DNA from: DATIKM01 sp035477595
Lineage (GTDB): Bacteria > Armatimonadota > Chthonomonadetes > Chthonomonadales > CAJBBX01
NCBI GenBank assembly: GCA_035477595.1
Contig: DATIKM010000142.1
Location: 1 to 64,000 of the forward strand
Reading direction: 5' to 3'
Length of the DNA: 64,000 nucleotides
The notes below the pieces were generated by a model that had not been told where the DNA came from, searched no databases, and was given only the letters and a program-made list of their open reading frames with translations. The position numbers and the translations under genes were made by a program. Shown here piece after piece: positions 43,642 through 50,527 of the stretch. Numbering within the stretch: the first letter of the stretch is position 1; every line of letters begins with the position of its first letter.

Positions 43642-44754
43642 TTACGTGGAGAGCGGGCATGACGTGAGGGAGGGAGCGGGCGGCCAGTCTCCAAGGCAGA
43701 TGCCGATCAGCCTGGCGGTCTCGATGAGCGGGTGGCCGAGGGGGATGGTCTTCTTTGAGCCCGCCACCTTCTCCAGCGCCACGGGCACGATCTCGTTGTT
43801 GCGCACGGCGGCCATGACGCCGTACTGCCCTTCGGCGATCATCTTGGCAGCCGCGACGCCGAGCCGCGTCGCCAGGATGCGGTCGGTGGGCGACGGCATC
43901 CCGCCGCGCTGGACGTGGCCGAGCGTGGTGACGCGTGTCTCCACCTCCATCGCGCTCGCCAGAATCGCGCCGAGGCGCGCGCTGAGTGGCGTGGCGGCCG
44001 CGGGTCCGGCGAGGACGGGCATCTGGGCTTCGTTGGCAGGACGGGCGCCCTCCGCGATGGATACGATGCTGAATCGGCGGCCCCTCTGTCGGCGACTCCG
44101 CAGGGCGTCCACGATCACCTCGAGGTGGAACGGCACCTCGGGAATGAGGCATACGTCCGCCCCGCCCGCGATGCTCGCGCCGAGGGCGAGCCATCCCGCG
44201 TTGTGGCCCATGAGGTCCACCAGCATGATGCGCTGGTGGCTCGATGCGGTGCTGTGAAGCCGGTCGATCGCCTCGGTGGCGATCGCCATGGCGGAGTCAT
44301 ACCCGAACGTCACGTCGGTCTCGCCGACATCGTTGTCGATCGTCTTGGGCAGGTTAACCACGTTGAGCCCGGCCTTCTTCAGTTGCAACGCGTTCCTGGC
44401 GGTGCCTCCGCCACCGATGCAGACAAGGCAATCGAGCCCCAGCCGGCGGTAAGTCTCGACGCAGGCGCCCGTCATGTCGCGGGTCGTGCCGTCGGCCCCC
44501 GGGTACTTGTGAGGCTTGTTGCGACTGGTTCCCAGGATCGTGCCGCCGAGAGTGAGGAGCCCGGACAGCTCCCGGTCGGTGAGGGGCATCACGCGGTTCT
44601 CGACGAGGCCCGTGAAGCCGTCCAGTATCCCGATGACTTCCATGCCGTAAGCGCCGGACGCGGTCTTCGCGACGCCCCTGATGGCCGCGTTGAGCCCTGG
44701 GCAGTCGCCGCCCGAGGTGAGGATGCCGATGCACCTAGCCTTCCTGGTGGCCAC
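43642..44754 (-). CDS. pfkA: 6-phosphofructokinase, PfkA superfamily
   Basis: 370 residues from GTG 44754 behind GGAAGGGAG. IGILTSGGDCPGLNAAIRG opens the fold, CIGGGGTARNA (114-118) replaces the GGDGS nucleotide loop, LPKTIDNDV (136-142) holds the catalytic Asp, and VDLMGHNAGWLAL and HVQRGGMPSPTDR follow. The Gly-rich loop with no acidic residue is usual for ATP enzymes, whereas the Lys in PKTIDND is usual for pyrophosphate enzymes, so the phosphoryl donor is uncertain. It catalyses the committed step of glycolysis. The preceding 479 bases hold no clear gene. An unrelated PfkB-type kinase is at 61918-62865. Confidence 0.9.
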   Translation of the reverse strand: MATRKARCIGILTSGGDCPGLNAAIRGVAKTASGAYGMEVIGILDGFTGLVENRVMPLTDRELSGLLTLGGTILGTSRNKPHKYPGADGTTRDMTGACVETYRRLGLDCLVCIGGGGTARNALQLKKAGLNVVNLPKTIDNDVGETDVTFGYDSAMAIATEAIDRLHSTASSHQRIMLVDLMGHNAGWLALGASIAGGADVCLIPEVPFHLEVIVDALRSRRQRGRRFSIVSIAEGARPANEAQMPVLAGPAAATPLSARLGAILASAMEVETRVTTLGHVQRGGMPSPTDRILATRLGVAAAKMIAEGQYGVMAAVRNNEIVPVALEKVAGSKKTIPLGHPLIETARLIGICLGDWPPAPSLTSCPLST

Positions 44755-45233
44755 GGCGTGCTCCCTTCCATGGTCGCGAGCGCGCTCTGCGCGCTGCGGC
44801 ACATCGGTTCCCATGCGATAGGGTCGAGCCAGTCATGCCCTGAGCTATCGTCGCAGGTTGAGGAGGGGTGGAGGTGGCATCGGATGGTTCTGCCATTCGC
44901 GGGCCGGGCCTCGCCCGACTCGGACTCGCCCCATGCGGGCATCGCGCGAGGGCGCCTCGGCGAGAGAGTGAAGCCTGGCGGCAGCCGCGCCGCGGTCGGC
45001 GGCAGGCCGGAGATCGCCCGCACCCACGCGCGGTTCACCACGACATCGAGTGCCGTCGTCGGCGACTATCACGTCGGGATCCTGCGCGAACGCCATCGCG
45101 AGCAGGCCGGAGCGGCCAGGACAGAGACCCCCCGCAACGACCGCCCTGCAAGGCCGACCGGCGGCAGTCTACCACAGCACCCATGGAGCGTCAAGGCGCG
45201 CCGGCGGGCCGCGCGGGTGGCTAAGAAGGGGCC
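44755..45233. other. 479-base gap upstream of pfkA, no confident gene
   Basis: It probably holds the pfkA leader and promoter, but no convincing -35/-10 pair was found. On the minus strand a short piece (AMAFAQDPDVIVADD, near 45095-45050) and the next frame (ALDVVVNRAWVRAISGLPP, near 45045 leftward) both have high third-position GC and could be one broken gene. The evidence is weak and no family is recognisable. Confidence 0.4.
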
Positions 45234-45725
45234 TCAGACGGCGCGCGCGCCGCTCCGCAGGTTGGCGGCTGCGGCTGCCAGCGCCGGGTTTGGCTCGACG
45301 AACTCCACGCCGCACGCCCACGTCTTGGTGCGCTCTGCCACCACCTGCCCGACGTAGCGAACCCGCGCGCGCACGATGAACCGGTGTCCGTCGAGCGGGA
45401 TGCAGATGGTCACCTCAGCACCCATGGTGTACTCGAATGGAGTGCGGAACTGAAGGCCACCCTCATGGATGTTCCAGACCGTCACCAGGTGTCTGGCGAC
45501 ACCTCCGCCAAGCACGACGACCCCTTCGATCTGCACGCCGCGCCGCTTCCGGGCGCGTGTCTCCGGCAGCATCGGCCGCAGGCGGACGCCGCCGGGCCGC
45601 CGGAACGACGCGTCGATGGCTGCTGGCGGAAGAGGCGTGCGGCACTCGCAGCAGAGCACGTTGTCGCGCGCGTTCAGCGCGCGACAGCTCGAGCAGTGTA
45701 CAGGCTCGGGCGATCTGATGCTCAT
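45234..45725 (-). CDS. PilZ-domain protein with N-terminal zinc ribbon
   Basis: 163 residues from ATG 45725 behind CGGGGAG. Residues 9-31 form a zinc ribbon (CSSCRALN, VLCCECRTPL). The rest fits PilZ, the cyclic-di-GMP-binding beta barrel: NIHEGGLQFRTPFEYTMGAE, VTICIPLDGHRFIVRARVRY, and WACGVEFVEP. The arginine motif that grips c-di-GMP would have to lie in RARKRRG before the barrel; the DxSxxG part is altered to NIHEGG, so ligand binding is uncertain. It stands alone and divergent from a candidate small RNA. Confidence 0.75.
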   Translation of the reverse strand: MSIRSPEPVHCSSCRALNARDNVLCCECRTPLPPAAIDASFRRPGGVRLRPMLPETRARKRRGVQIEGVVVLGGGVARHLVTVWNIHEGGLQFRTPFEYTMGAEVTICIPLDGHRFIVRARVRYVGQVVAERTKTWACGVEFVEPNPALAAAAANLRSGARAV

Positions 45726-45744
45726 GCAGGCGCTCCCCGTTGAT

Positions 45745-45768
45745 TGTCGGCGCGAGCGTGCGCCGACA
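45745..45768. promoter_or_regulatory. perfect 9-bp inverted repeat before PilZ gene
   Basis: TGTCGGCGC (45745-45753) and GCGCCGACA (45760-45768) with a 6-base spacer, ending about 20 bases before the PilZ start. It could be an operator, a leader hairpin of the PilZ mRNA, or the first stem of the candidate plus-strand small RNA. Confidence 0.45.
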
Positions 45769-45842
45769 GCAGGGCCGAGCGTTGCCTGATGCCGGCCCCT
45801 GGCGACGTCTGGCCGCGATGTCGGCATCGACGACGCTATGTA

Positions 45843-45882
45843 GCGACACTCTGGGCCATCACAGAGCGTCGCAGATTTTTTT
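45843..45882 (+). terminator. intrinsic terminator with T7 tract
   Basis: GCGACACTCTG (45843-45853) pairs with CAGAGCGTCGC (45862-45872) with one A-C mismatch and an 8-base loop, then AGATTTTTTT. It is the clearest Rho-independent terminator in the window. It lies just upstream of the ECF promoter at 45893, so it insulates that gene and ends an unidentified plus-strand transcript. Confidence 0.8.
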
Positions 45883-45892
45883 GGTGACCCTC

Positions 45893-45922
45893 TTGACACA
45901 TCCCATTGCTTCCGACTAATAT
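45893..45922 (+). promoter_or_regulatory. housekeeping-type promoter of ECF sigma copy 2
   Basis: A perfect TTGACA (45893-45898) and TAATAT (45917-45922) with an 18-base spacer, in an AT-rich island. The predicted start near 45929 leaves a leader of about 70 bases to the ATG at 45999. Confidence 0.8.
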
Positions 45923-45998
45923 ATTAGCGACCCTAAGCAGTTCGGTGATGTCGTAGACGCAGGCGATCCACCGCACGAGGACCTGGAGGGCCCTGGAC

Positions 45999-46601
45999 AT
46001 GCAAAGCGCCACCGCCGCCAACCCGATAGAGACCGCCTCGGTCCGAGGCTTTGAGAACCTCCTCAAGGAGCATCACCGCAAGGCATACGCTTTCGCGTAT
46101 CGACTCGCTGGCAACCGCGAGGACGCCGAGGATCTGGTGCAGGACTCCTTCGTCCGCGCGTTCCGGGCGCGTGAGCGCTTCGACGCGAGCCGTCCCTTCG
46201 ACCGCTGGCTGTTCCGGATCATCTCGAACCTGTTCATCGACCGGCTGCGCGCTCGGCCGAGGCAGCTTCCGCTCTCGCTGGACGCCCCAATGGAGGGCCA
46301 CGACGGCGACACGCTCTCTAGCGAGATTCCAGACGCTGACGCGGACCCGTCGAGGATCCTCATGGGCCAGGCGATGGATGAGCGGCTGCAGGCCGCGCTG
46401 AACAGCTTGCCGCCTGCATTCCGGCAGACGGTGGTGCTGGCGGACGTCGAGGGGATGTCCTACGAGGACGTGGCAGAGGCCCTGGGATGCGCGGTGGGCA
46501 CCGTGCGGTCCCGGCTGCACCGGGCTCGCACGATGATGCGCGACCACCTGGGCGGGAGTCCGTCGCGCCGCAGCGCATCGCTGGTGCTTGCAGCCGCGTA
46601 G
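45999..46601 (+). CDS. ECF-type RNA polymerase sigma factor (copy 2)
   Basis: 200 residues. Region 2: AYAFAYRLAGNREDAEDLVQ, FDRWLFRIISNLFIDRLRA. Region 4: FRQTVVLADVEGMSYEDVAE, LGCAVGTVRSRLHRART. It is paralogous to the minus-strand ECF at 42413-43024, sharing the region-2 helices and the PLSLDAPM linker. It is not itself followed by an anti-sigma gene. It has its own strong promoter and a strong hairpin downstream, so it is a single-gene transcript. It was probably made by duplication followed by inversion or relocation of 3-4 kb. Confidence 0.93.
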   Translation: MQSATAANPIETASVRGFENLLKEHHRKAYAFAYRLAGNREDAEDLVQDSFVRAFRARERFDASRPFDRWLFRIISNLFIDRLRARPRQLPLSLDAPMEGHDGDTLSSEIPDADADPSRILMGQAMDERLQAALNSLPPAFRQTVVLADVEGMSYEDVAEALGCAVGTVRSRLHRARTMMRDHLGGSPSRRSASLVLAAA

Positions 46602-46617
46602 GTCACGCGGAGCGCAA

Positions 46618-46658
46618 GCGCAGGCGGCCTCGCTCCTCCGTAGCGGGGCCGCCTGCGC
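46618..46658 (+). terminator. strong hairpin after ECF sigma copy 2
   Basis: GCGCAGGCGGCC (46618-46629) pairs perfectly with GGCCGCCTGCGC (46647-46658), and the inner CGCT/AGCG extends the stem. No T-run follows immediately. It sits 16 bases after the stop codon. Confidence 0.65.
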
Positions 46659-46694
46659 GTCGGGTCCGGCAAAACCTTGCGCGGATCCCCCCGT

Positions 46695-46724
46695 TTGACA
46701 ACAGAGGCCACGGGTGAGTAGAAT
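46695..46724 (+). promoter_or_regulatory. housekeeping-type promoter of first cyclophilin
   Basis: A perfect TTGACA (46695-46700) and TAGAAT (46719-46724) with an 18-base spacer. The predicted start is near 46731, about 47 bases before the ATG at 46778. Confidence 0.8.
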
Positions 46725-46777
46725 CTCCGCTAGTTGCCGAACCGCGCGCCCTGCGCGGCGGCTCGTGGGGAACCCGA

Positions 46778-47461
46778 ATGCGTGCTGTCTTTGCCGTCCT
46801 CGGCATCGCCCTTGCGGTGCTGGGGATCACAGTTGCGGCCTCGCTGTTGTCCGGCGAGCCTCAACGCCTATCGAGGGCGCCGCAGGAAGACGCCTGGCGC
46901 CGTGAGGAGAAGCGGATCCTGGAAGAGCAGCGGAGAGCCGCCGCCGAGCGAGCTGGCGCCGTGCATCAGCCCGGACAAGAGGCGCCCTTCAAGCCGCCTC
47001 GTGAGGGCGTTATTACGGCGACAATGACGGTCGAGAACCGGGGCGATGTCGTGATGGAGCTCTACCCCAAGGCGGCGCCGAAGACCGTTGCCCAGTTCGC
47101 ACGCCTCATGCGAGAGGGATTCTACGACGGCCTCCTTGTTCACCGCGTCGAGCCTGGTTTCGTGCTCCAGGCCGGCAACCCCAACACCAGGACGCAGGGA
47201 GTCGACGCTGCCGAATCTCAGCCGCCCACCGTGCCGACGGTGCCGTTCGAGAGGAACAACCTCGGGCACGTGACGGGCAGCATCGGCGTGGCGCTGACGC
47301 AGCCGCAGAGCGCGACCGGCACCAGCCAGTTCTTCATCAACCTCAAGGCCAACCACTACCTTGACGGAAACTACTGCGTCATTGGCAAAGTGGTCCAGGG
47401 CATGGACGTGGTTGGGAGGGTACAGCGGGGTGACCGGATCGCGCGAATCGCGGTCAAGTAG
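46778..47461 (+). CDS. exported cyclophilin-type peptidyl-prolyl isomerase (copy 1)
   Basis: 227 residues. An N-terminal hydrophobic segment (AVFAVLGIALAVLGITVAAS) acts as an uncleaved anchor or signal, followed by a charged linker (EEKRILEEQRRAAAERA). The cyclophilin core runs from about residue 80: VVMELYPKAAPKTVAQFARL, GLLVHRVEPGFVLQAGNP, GHVTGSIGVAL, GTSQFFINL, NYCVIGKVVQGMDVV. The catalytic FHR is changed to VHR, with the Arg retained. It should speed proline isomerisation in exported proteins. A second, Sec-type copy follows. Confidence 0.92.
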   Translation: MRAVFAVLGIALAVLGITVAASLLSGEPQRLSRAPQEDAWRREEKRILEEQRRAAAERAGAVHQPGQEAPFKPPREGVITATMTVENRGDVVMELYPKAAPKTVAQFARLMREGFYDGLLVHRVEPGFVLQAGNPNTRTQGVDAAESQPPTVPTVPFERNNLGHVTGSIGVALTQPQSATGTSQFFINLKANHYLDGNYCVIGKVVQGMDVVGRVQRGDRIARIAVK

Positions 47462-47487
47462 GGGTCTGACTGTAAGTGTGCCAACCT

Positions 47488-47513
47488 CGAGGGGATGCGT
47501 GAGCATCCCCTCG
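47488..47513 (+). terminator. perfect 11-bp hairpin with GTGA loop between cyclophilins
   Basis: CGAGGGGATGC (47488-47498), loop GTGA, GCATCCCCTCG (47503-47513). It lies 26 bases after the stop of copy 1 and 42 bases before copy 2. Only one or two T follow, so it may attenuate rather than stop transcription, or stabilise mRNA. Confidence 0.6.
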
Positions 47514-47555
47514 TGCCATTGGAGGGCGCGTCAGTGTGCGCCCGGGGAGGTCCGC

Positions 47556-48146
47556 ATGCGAAGGAGTTCGCTCGGTGCCGCGATGCTCGTTGCGGCATGG
47601 CTCACGACGGCGCTCGGAGCGGATGGAGCCCCGGCGCCGCGGGTCGAGCTGGAGATTGAGGGCCGCGGCAAGGTCGTCCTCGAACTCCACCCGACGGACG
47701 CACCGAGGACCGTGGCGCACTTCCTCGACCTGGTCCGCAGGGGCTTCTACACGGGCATCCGGTTCCATCGGGTGCGCCCGGGCTTCGTGGTCCAGGCGGG
47801 CGATCCTGCCTCGCGCGGACTCAGGGCAGAGGACCTGGCGGGCAAGTCGGACGAGGAACTCGCCGCCATGAACATCGGGGGTGGCGGCTCAGGCAGGACT
47901 GTGGTTTTCGAGAACAGCCCGCGCCGGCACGAACCGGGGGCGCTGTCGCTCGCGCTCTCGGCGCCAAGGAGCGCGACTGGTGACAGCCAGTTCTTCATCA
48001 ACCTCGTCGCAAACCCCCAGCTCAATGGCGACTACTGCGTCTTCGGCAGGGTCGTGCAGGGCATGCCCGTTCTGCGTGCCATCCGGCAGGGCGACCGGAT
48101 CGTCCGGGCGAGGCTGGTGACCCCCGCCGCGCCGCGGGCGAGGTGA
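47556..48146 (+). CDS. secreted cyclophilin-type peptidyl-prolyl isomerase (copy 2)
   Basis: 196 residues from ATG 47556 behind GGGGAGG. A cleavable signal peptide (MRRSSLGAAMLVAAWLTTAL) is followed by the isomerase core: VVLELHPTDAPRTVAHF, GIRFHRVRPGFVVQAGDP (catalytic FHR present), PGALSLAL, GDSQFFINL, YCVFGRVVQGMPVL. A 25-residue insertion around GLRAEDLAGKSDEEL distinguishes it from copy 1. It probably acts in the periplasm. It converges with the pseudopilin gene, ending 19 bases before it. Confidence 0.93.
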   Translation: MRRSSLGAAMLVAAWLTTALGADGAPAPRVELEIEGRGKVVLELHPTDAPRTVAHFLDLVRRGFYTGIRFHRVRPGFVVQAGDPASRGLRAEDLAGKSDEELAAMNIGGGGSGRTVVFENSPRRHEPGALSLALSAPRSATGDSQFFINLVANPQLNGDYCVFGRVVQGMPVLRAIRQGDRIVRARLVTPAAPRAR

Positions 48147-48165
48147 GCCCGGCGCCGCGGCGCGA

Positions 48166-48753
48166 TCAGCGGTAGCGGTCGGGCGTGAATGTCTCGATGG
48201 GATCCTCCACGCGCAGCTTGTGGACCGATCCGCCGAGCGTGAGAACGAGCTGCCAGCCACGTGCGCCCGGGGCATCGCGGACCCAGTCCGCGTGGAAGAC
48301 GCGCGCCCAGTGCCACTGGCAGTTGGCAAGCGGGGTGAGGTCTGCCCACTTTCCGTTGCCGAAGTCGGGGGGAGGCTCCCACCAGCCCAGCTCCTGAGCG
48401 AGCGTCCAGCGCGGCACATAGTCGTAGCTGACGCCGGATGGCAGGAAGTTGGTGCCCTCCATCCGGTCCGTTCCTTCGTGGCTGCCCTGCTTCGGGTCCG
48501 ACGGGCACACCACGACCCACGCGTCCCCGAGGTGGGCCGCTACCAGCGTCGACAGCCGGGGTGGGAGGGCGTCGTGGTCCTGCCGGTACAGGGCGACCGC
48601 CACGCCCACCTGCCGCAGGTTGCTGATGCATGCGGCCCGTCGCGCGGCGGCGCGGACCGCGCTGAAAACCGGGAACAGGATGGCCGCGAGAAGCGCTATG
48701 ATCGCGATCACCACCAGCAGTTCGACGAGGGTGAAGGCCCGCCGGCGCGACAC
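48166..48753 (-). CDS. type II secretion-like pseudopilin (DUF1559-like)
   Basis: 195 residues with a prepilin leader (MSRRRAFTLVELLVVIAI), where cleavage before Phe would leave a methylatable residue and Glu at +5. The hydrophobic helix continues into ALLAAILFPVFSAVR, a run I associate with Armatimonadota. ACISNLRQVGVAVALY matches the DUF1559 N-terminal helix. The C-terminal half holds WEPPPDFGNGKW and a short end (VEDPIETFTPDRYR). Such proteins are processed by a prepilin peptidase and placed in the inner membrane or on the surface. No pilus machinery is adjacent. Confidence 0.9.
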   Translation of the reverse strand: MSRRRAFTLVELLVVIAIIALLAAILFPVFSAVRAAARRAACISNLRQVGVAVALYRQDHDALPPRLSTLVAAHLGDAWVVVCPSDPKQGSHEGTDRMEGTNFLPSGVSYDYVPRWTLAQELGWWEPPPDFGNGKWADLTPLANCQWHWARVFHADWVRDAPGARGWQLVLTLGGSVHKLRVEDPIETFTPDRYR

Positions 48754-48836
48754 GTTGGCACCTCCGGCGCCGCAGAGCTGCGGCGCCCGACGCTACTGAT
48801 ACGATCCGGGGACCGGTGGCGTTACAGCCGGGGGTG

Positions 48837-49373
48837 CTAAGGCGGCACTGGACGGTGGAGGGCGACGAGGAGCGCCGCGATGGACTTCGCGTCGCAGATG
48901 GCCCCGTCGATGATCATCTGGACTACGTCCCGGATGGGCACGGGGATGACCTCGATGTCCTCGTCGTCGTCCGGGCGCGCTCCAACGACCTGCAGCTCTT
49001 CGGCTAGATAGGTGTGCAGCTCCTCGCTGGAGTAGCCAGGAGCGATGTACTGCCGGAACATGGGCGTCAGCCGGCCTGCCCTGTAGCCGATCTCCTCCTC
49101 GATCTCGCGGGCGGCGCATGCGACCGGGTCCTCCCCGATGTCGAGCGTGCCGGCGGGGACCTCGAGGAGCGGCTCGCCCACGGCCTGACGGTACTGCCGG
49201 ACCATCACCACGGTCTGCGCGTCCAGCATCGGCACGATGGCGACGGCGCCGCGGTGCTCGACGACCTCGCGCAGCACTTCACGACCGCTGGCGGTCCGGC
49301 ACGTGTCGATGCGAAGCGTCACAACGCGTCCCCGGTACACGTACTCGCTGCGAAGCGTGTCGTTCTGCCCCAT
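48837..49373 (-). CDS. NUDIX hydrolase, ADP-ribose pyrophosphatase-like
   Basis: 178 residues. The Nudix box is complete (GTLDIGEDPVACAAREIEEE, then IGY). RHS features such as VVMVRQYRQAVGEPLLEVPAG are characteristic of ADP-ribose pyrophosphatases, as is APGYSSEELHTYLAEEL downstream. It should hydrolyse ADP-ribose to AMP and ribose 5-phosphate. It follows the DUF3866 gene by 9 bases and is the last gene of the run starting at mutS2. Confidence 0.92.
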   Translation of the reverse strand: MGQNDTLRSEYVYRGRVVTLRIDTCRTASGREVLREVVEHRGAVAIVPMLDAQTVVMVRQYRQAVGEPLLEVPAGTLDIGEDPVACAAREIEEEIGYRAGRLTPMFRQYIAPGYSSEELHTYLAEELQVVGARPDDDEDIEVIPVPIRDVVQMIIDGAICDAKSIAALLVALHRPVPP

Positions 49374-49382
49374 CGCCTCCCC

Positions 49383-50462
49383 CTAACCGGATGCCGCGAT
49401 CTGCCCCGCGAGCTGGCCCGCCGCAGCCGCCGCCAGGAAGAAGGGCCTCTCCTCACCCACTCCGCGTCCCATGGTGGTTACCCGGATGCCCGAGCGCTCC
49501 AGCGCCTCCAACCCGTAGACGGCCTGAACCGTGACGAACTCGTGGCGTTCGCGCAGGCCCGCGCGTTCTAGGTCTGCCATGAGCATGCGTCGCTCTGCCT
49601 CCGGCAACGACGGGATCGGCACCAGCGCCGAGCATTGGGCGATCTGACCCAGCACCGTGCGCGTGTGATGGCTTAGGCCGACGTGTCGCGGACGCGGGTC
49701 GGCGAAGCTAAGGCGCGCCACGGCGATGGCGGTGCCGCCCAGGATGGCGGCGGCGTTGATCGCGGTACCTTGCTCGATCCCGGAGAAGCCGAGAGCCGTG
49801 CCCGTGCCCACCGTGCCTGGGCCCTGGCAGATGACGATAATGTCGGCGCGCGCGGCAACCCGTGCGACGGCGAGCGCGCTGTACAGGTTCACGGCCTCGA
49901 AGTCGCCGCCGAATGCTTGCCCGGCGGTGACCGTGGCGTCGATCAGTCTCGCCTCGCGCATGCCGTGCACAAGCCGGCTGTAAGCCAGGGGCAGCGCCGC
50001 CCCGTCCGTCATCACGTAGACAACTCGGGCAGAGCCGAGTGTCTCCCACTTCGCCGCAGCGACGATCGCCGGCAACTGGCTGTGCAGCTCCGCGCACACC
50101 ACCGGGATGCCGTCGAGCGAGCGGAACCGGCTCACCGCGTCGTGGTAGGGGCTCTCCGGCGCCTCCGCGGCGAGAACCGGGAGCTGCAGCGGCGTATAGC
50201 GCAGCTTTATGATGTGCCCCGGGGGCTCGGATGGCTCGGCGCCGAGCGACGCCGATGCAACGAAGTCGGCGCCGCCGGAGCCCAGTCGCATCTCGACGGC
50301 CCAGGTGTTCAGCACGACCTCGTCGCCGACGCGGACGGCGCCTGTCAGGCCGGGGTAGCAGATGGCGGCGCGCTCCTCATCGCCCACGCACACGCGGATC
50401 TCCTGGAGGTCGTTCCGCTCCAGGTCGACTCCCACCACCGTTCCGCGCATGCGACCGCGCAC
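49383..50462 (-). CDS. DUF3866-family protein
   Basis: 359 residues from GTG 50462, which has GGAGG 6 bases before it; the ATG 12 bases further in has a poorer spacing. It matches what I know of DUF3866: an N-terminal small beta domain (GTVVGVDLERNDLQEI), IKLRYTPLQLPVLAAEAPES, and a longer alpha/beta part with VICQGPGTVGTGTALGFSG and RHVGLSHHTRTVLGQ. No biochemical role is established. It is positioned between a SIS protein and a NUDIX hydrolase. Probably cytosolic. Confidence 0.82.
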   Translation of the reverse strand: MRGRMRGTVVGVDLERNDLQEIRVCVGDEERAAICYPGLTGAVRVGDEVVLNTWAVEMRLGSGGADFVASASLGAEPSEPPGHIIKLRYTPLQLPVLAAEAPESPYHDAVSRFRSLDGIPVVCAELHSQLPAIVAAAKWETLGSARVVYVMTDGAALPLAYSRLVHGMREARLIDATVTAGQAFGGDFEAVNLYSALAVARVAARADIIVICQGPGTVGTGTALGFSGIEQGTAINAAAILGGTAIAVARLSFADPRPRHVGLSHHTRTVLGQIAQCSALVPIPSLPEAERRMLMADLERAGLRERHEFVTVQAVYGLEALERSGIRVTTMGRGVGEERPFFLAAAAAGQLAGQIAASG

Positions 50463-50527
50463 AAGCGACCTCCGTGTCCAACGCCTCGGCGTCCTCCGGC
50501 GGACCGCACCAGCCAGCCGGGGGCTGC

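Larger units (their letters stand above)
45745..45882 (+). ncRNA. candidate small RNA with three stems and an intrinsic terminator
   Basis: Read on the plus strand, this 138-base stretch has a perfect 9-bp stem (45745-45768), a 7-bp stem GATGCCG/CGGCATC (45788-45828) and an 11-pair terminator stem followed by seven T. No protein gene on this strand precedes it. No good promoter was found for it, so the 5' end is a guess. This is a structure-based proposal only. Confidence 0.35.

Noticed and set aside
44589..45041. A 150-residue minus-strand reading across the pfkA start
   Set aside because: It runs into pfkA in the wrong frame; only its first part has plausible codon use, noted in the gap entry.
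45662..45686. A perfect 10-bp hairpin as a separate element
   Set aside because: It lies within the PilZ coding frame (Arg/Ala codons), where GC-rich palindromes arise easily; mentioned only as context.
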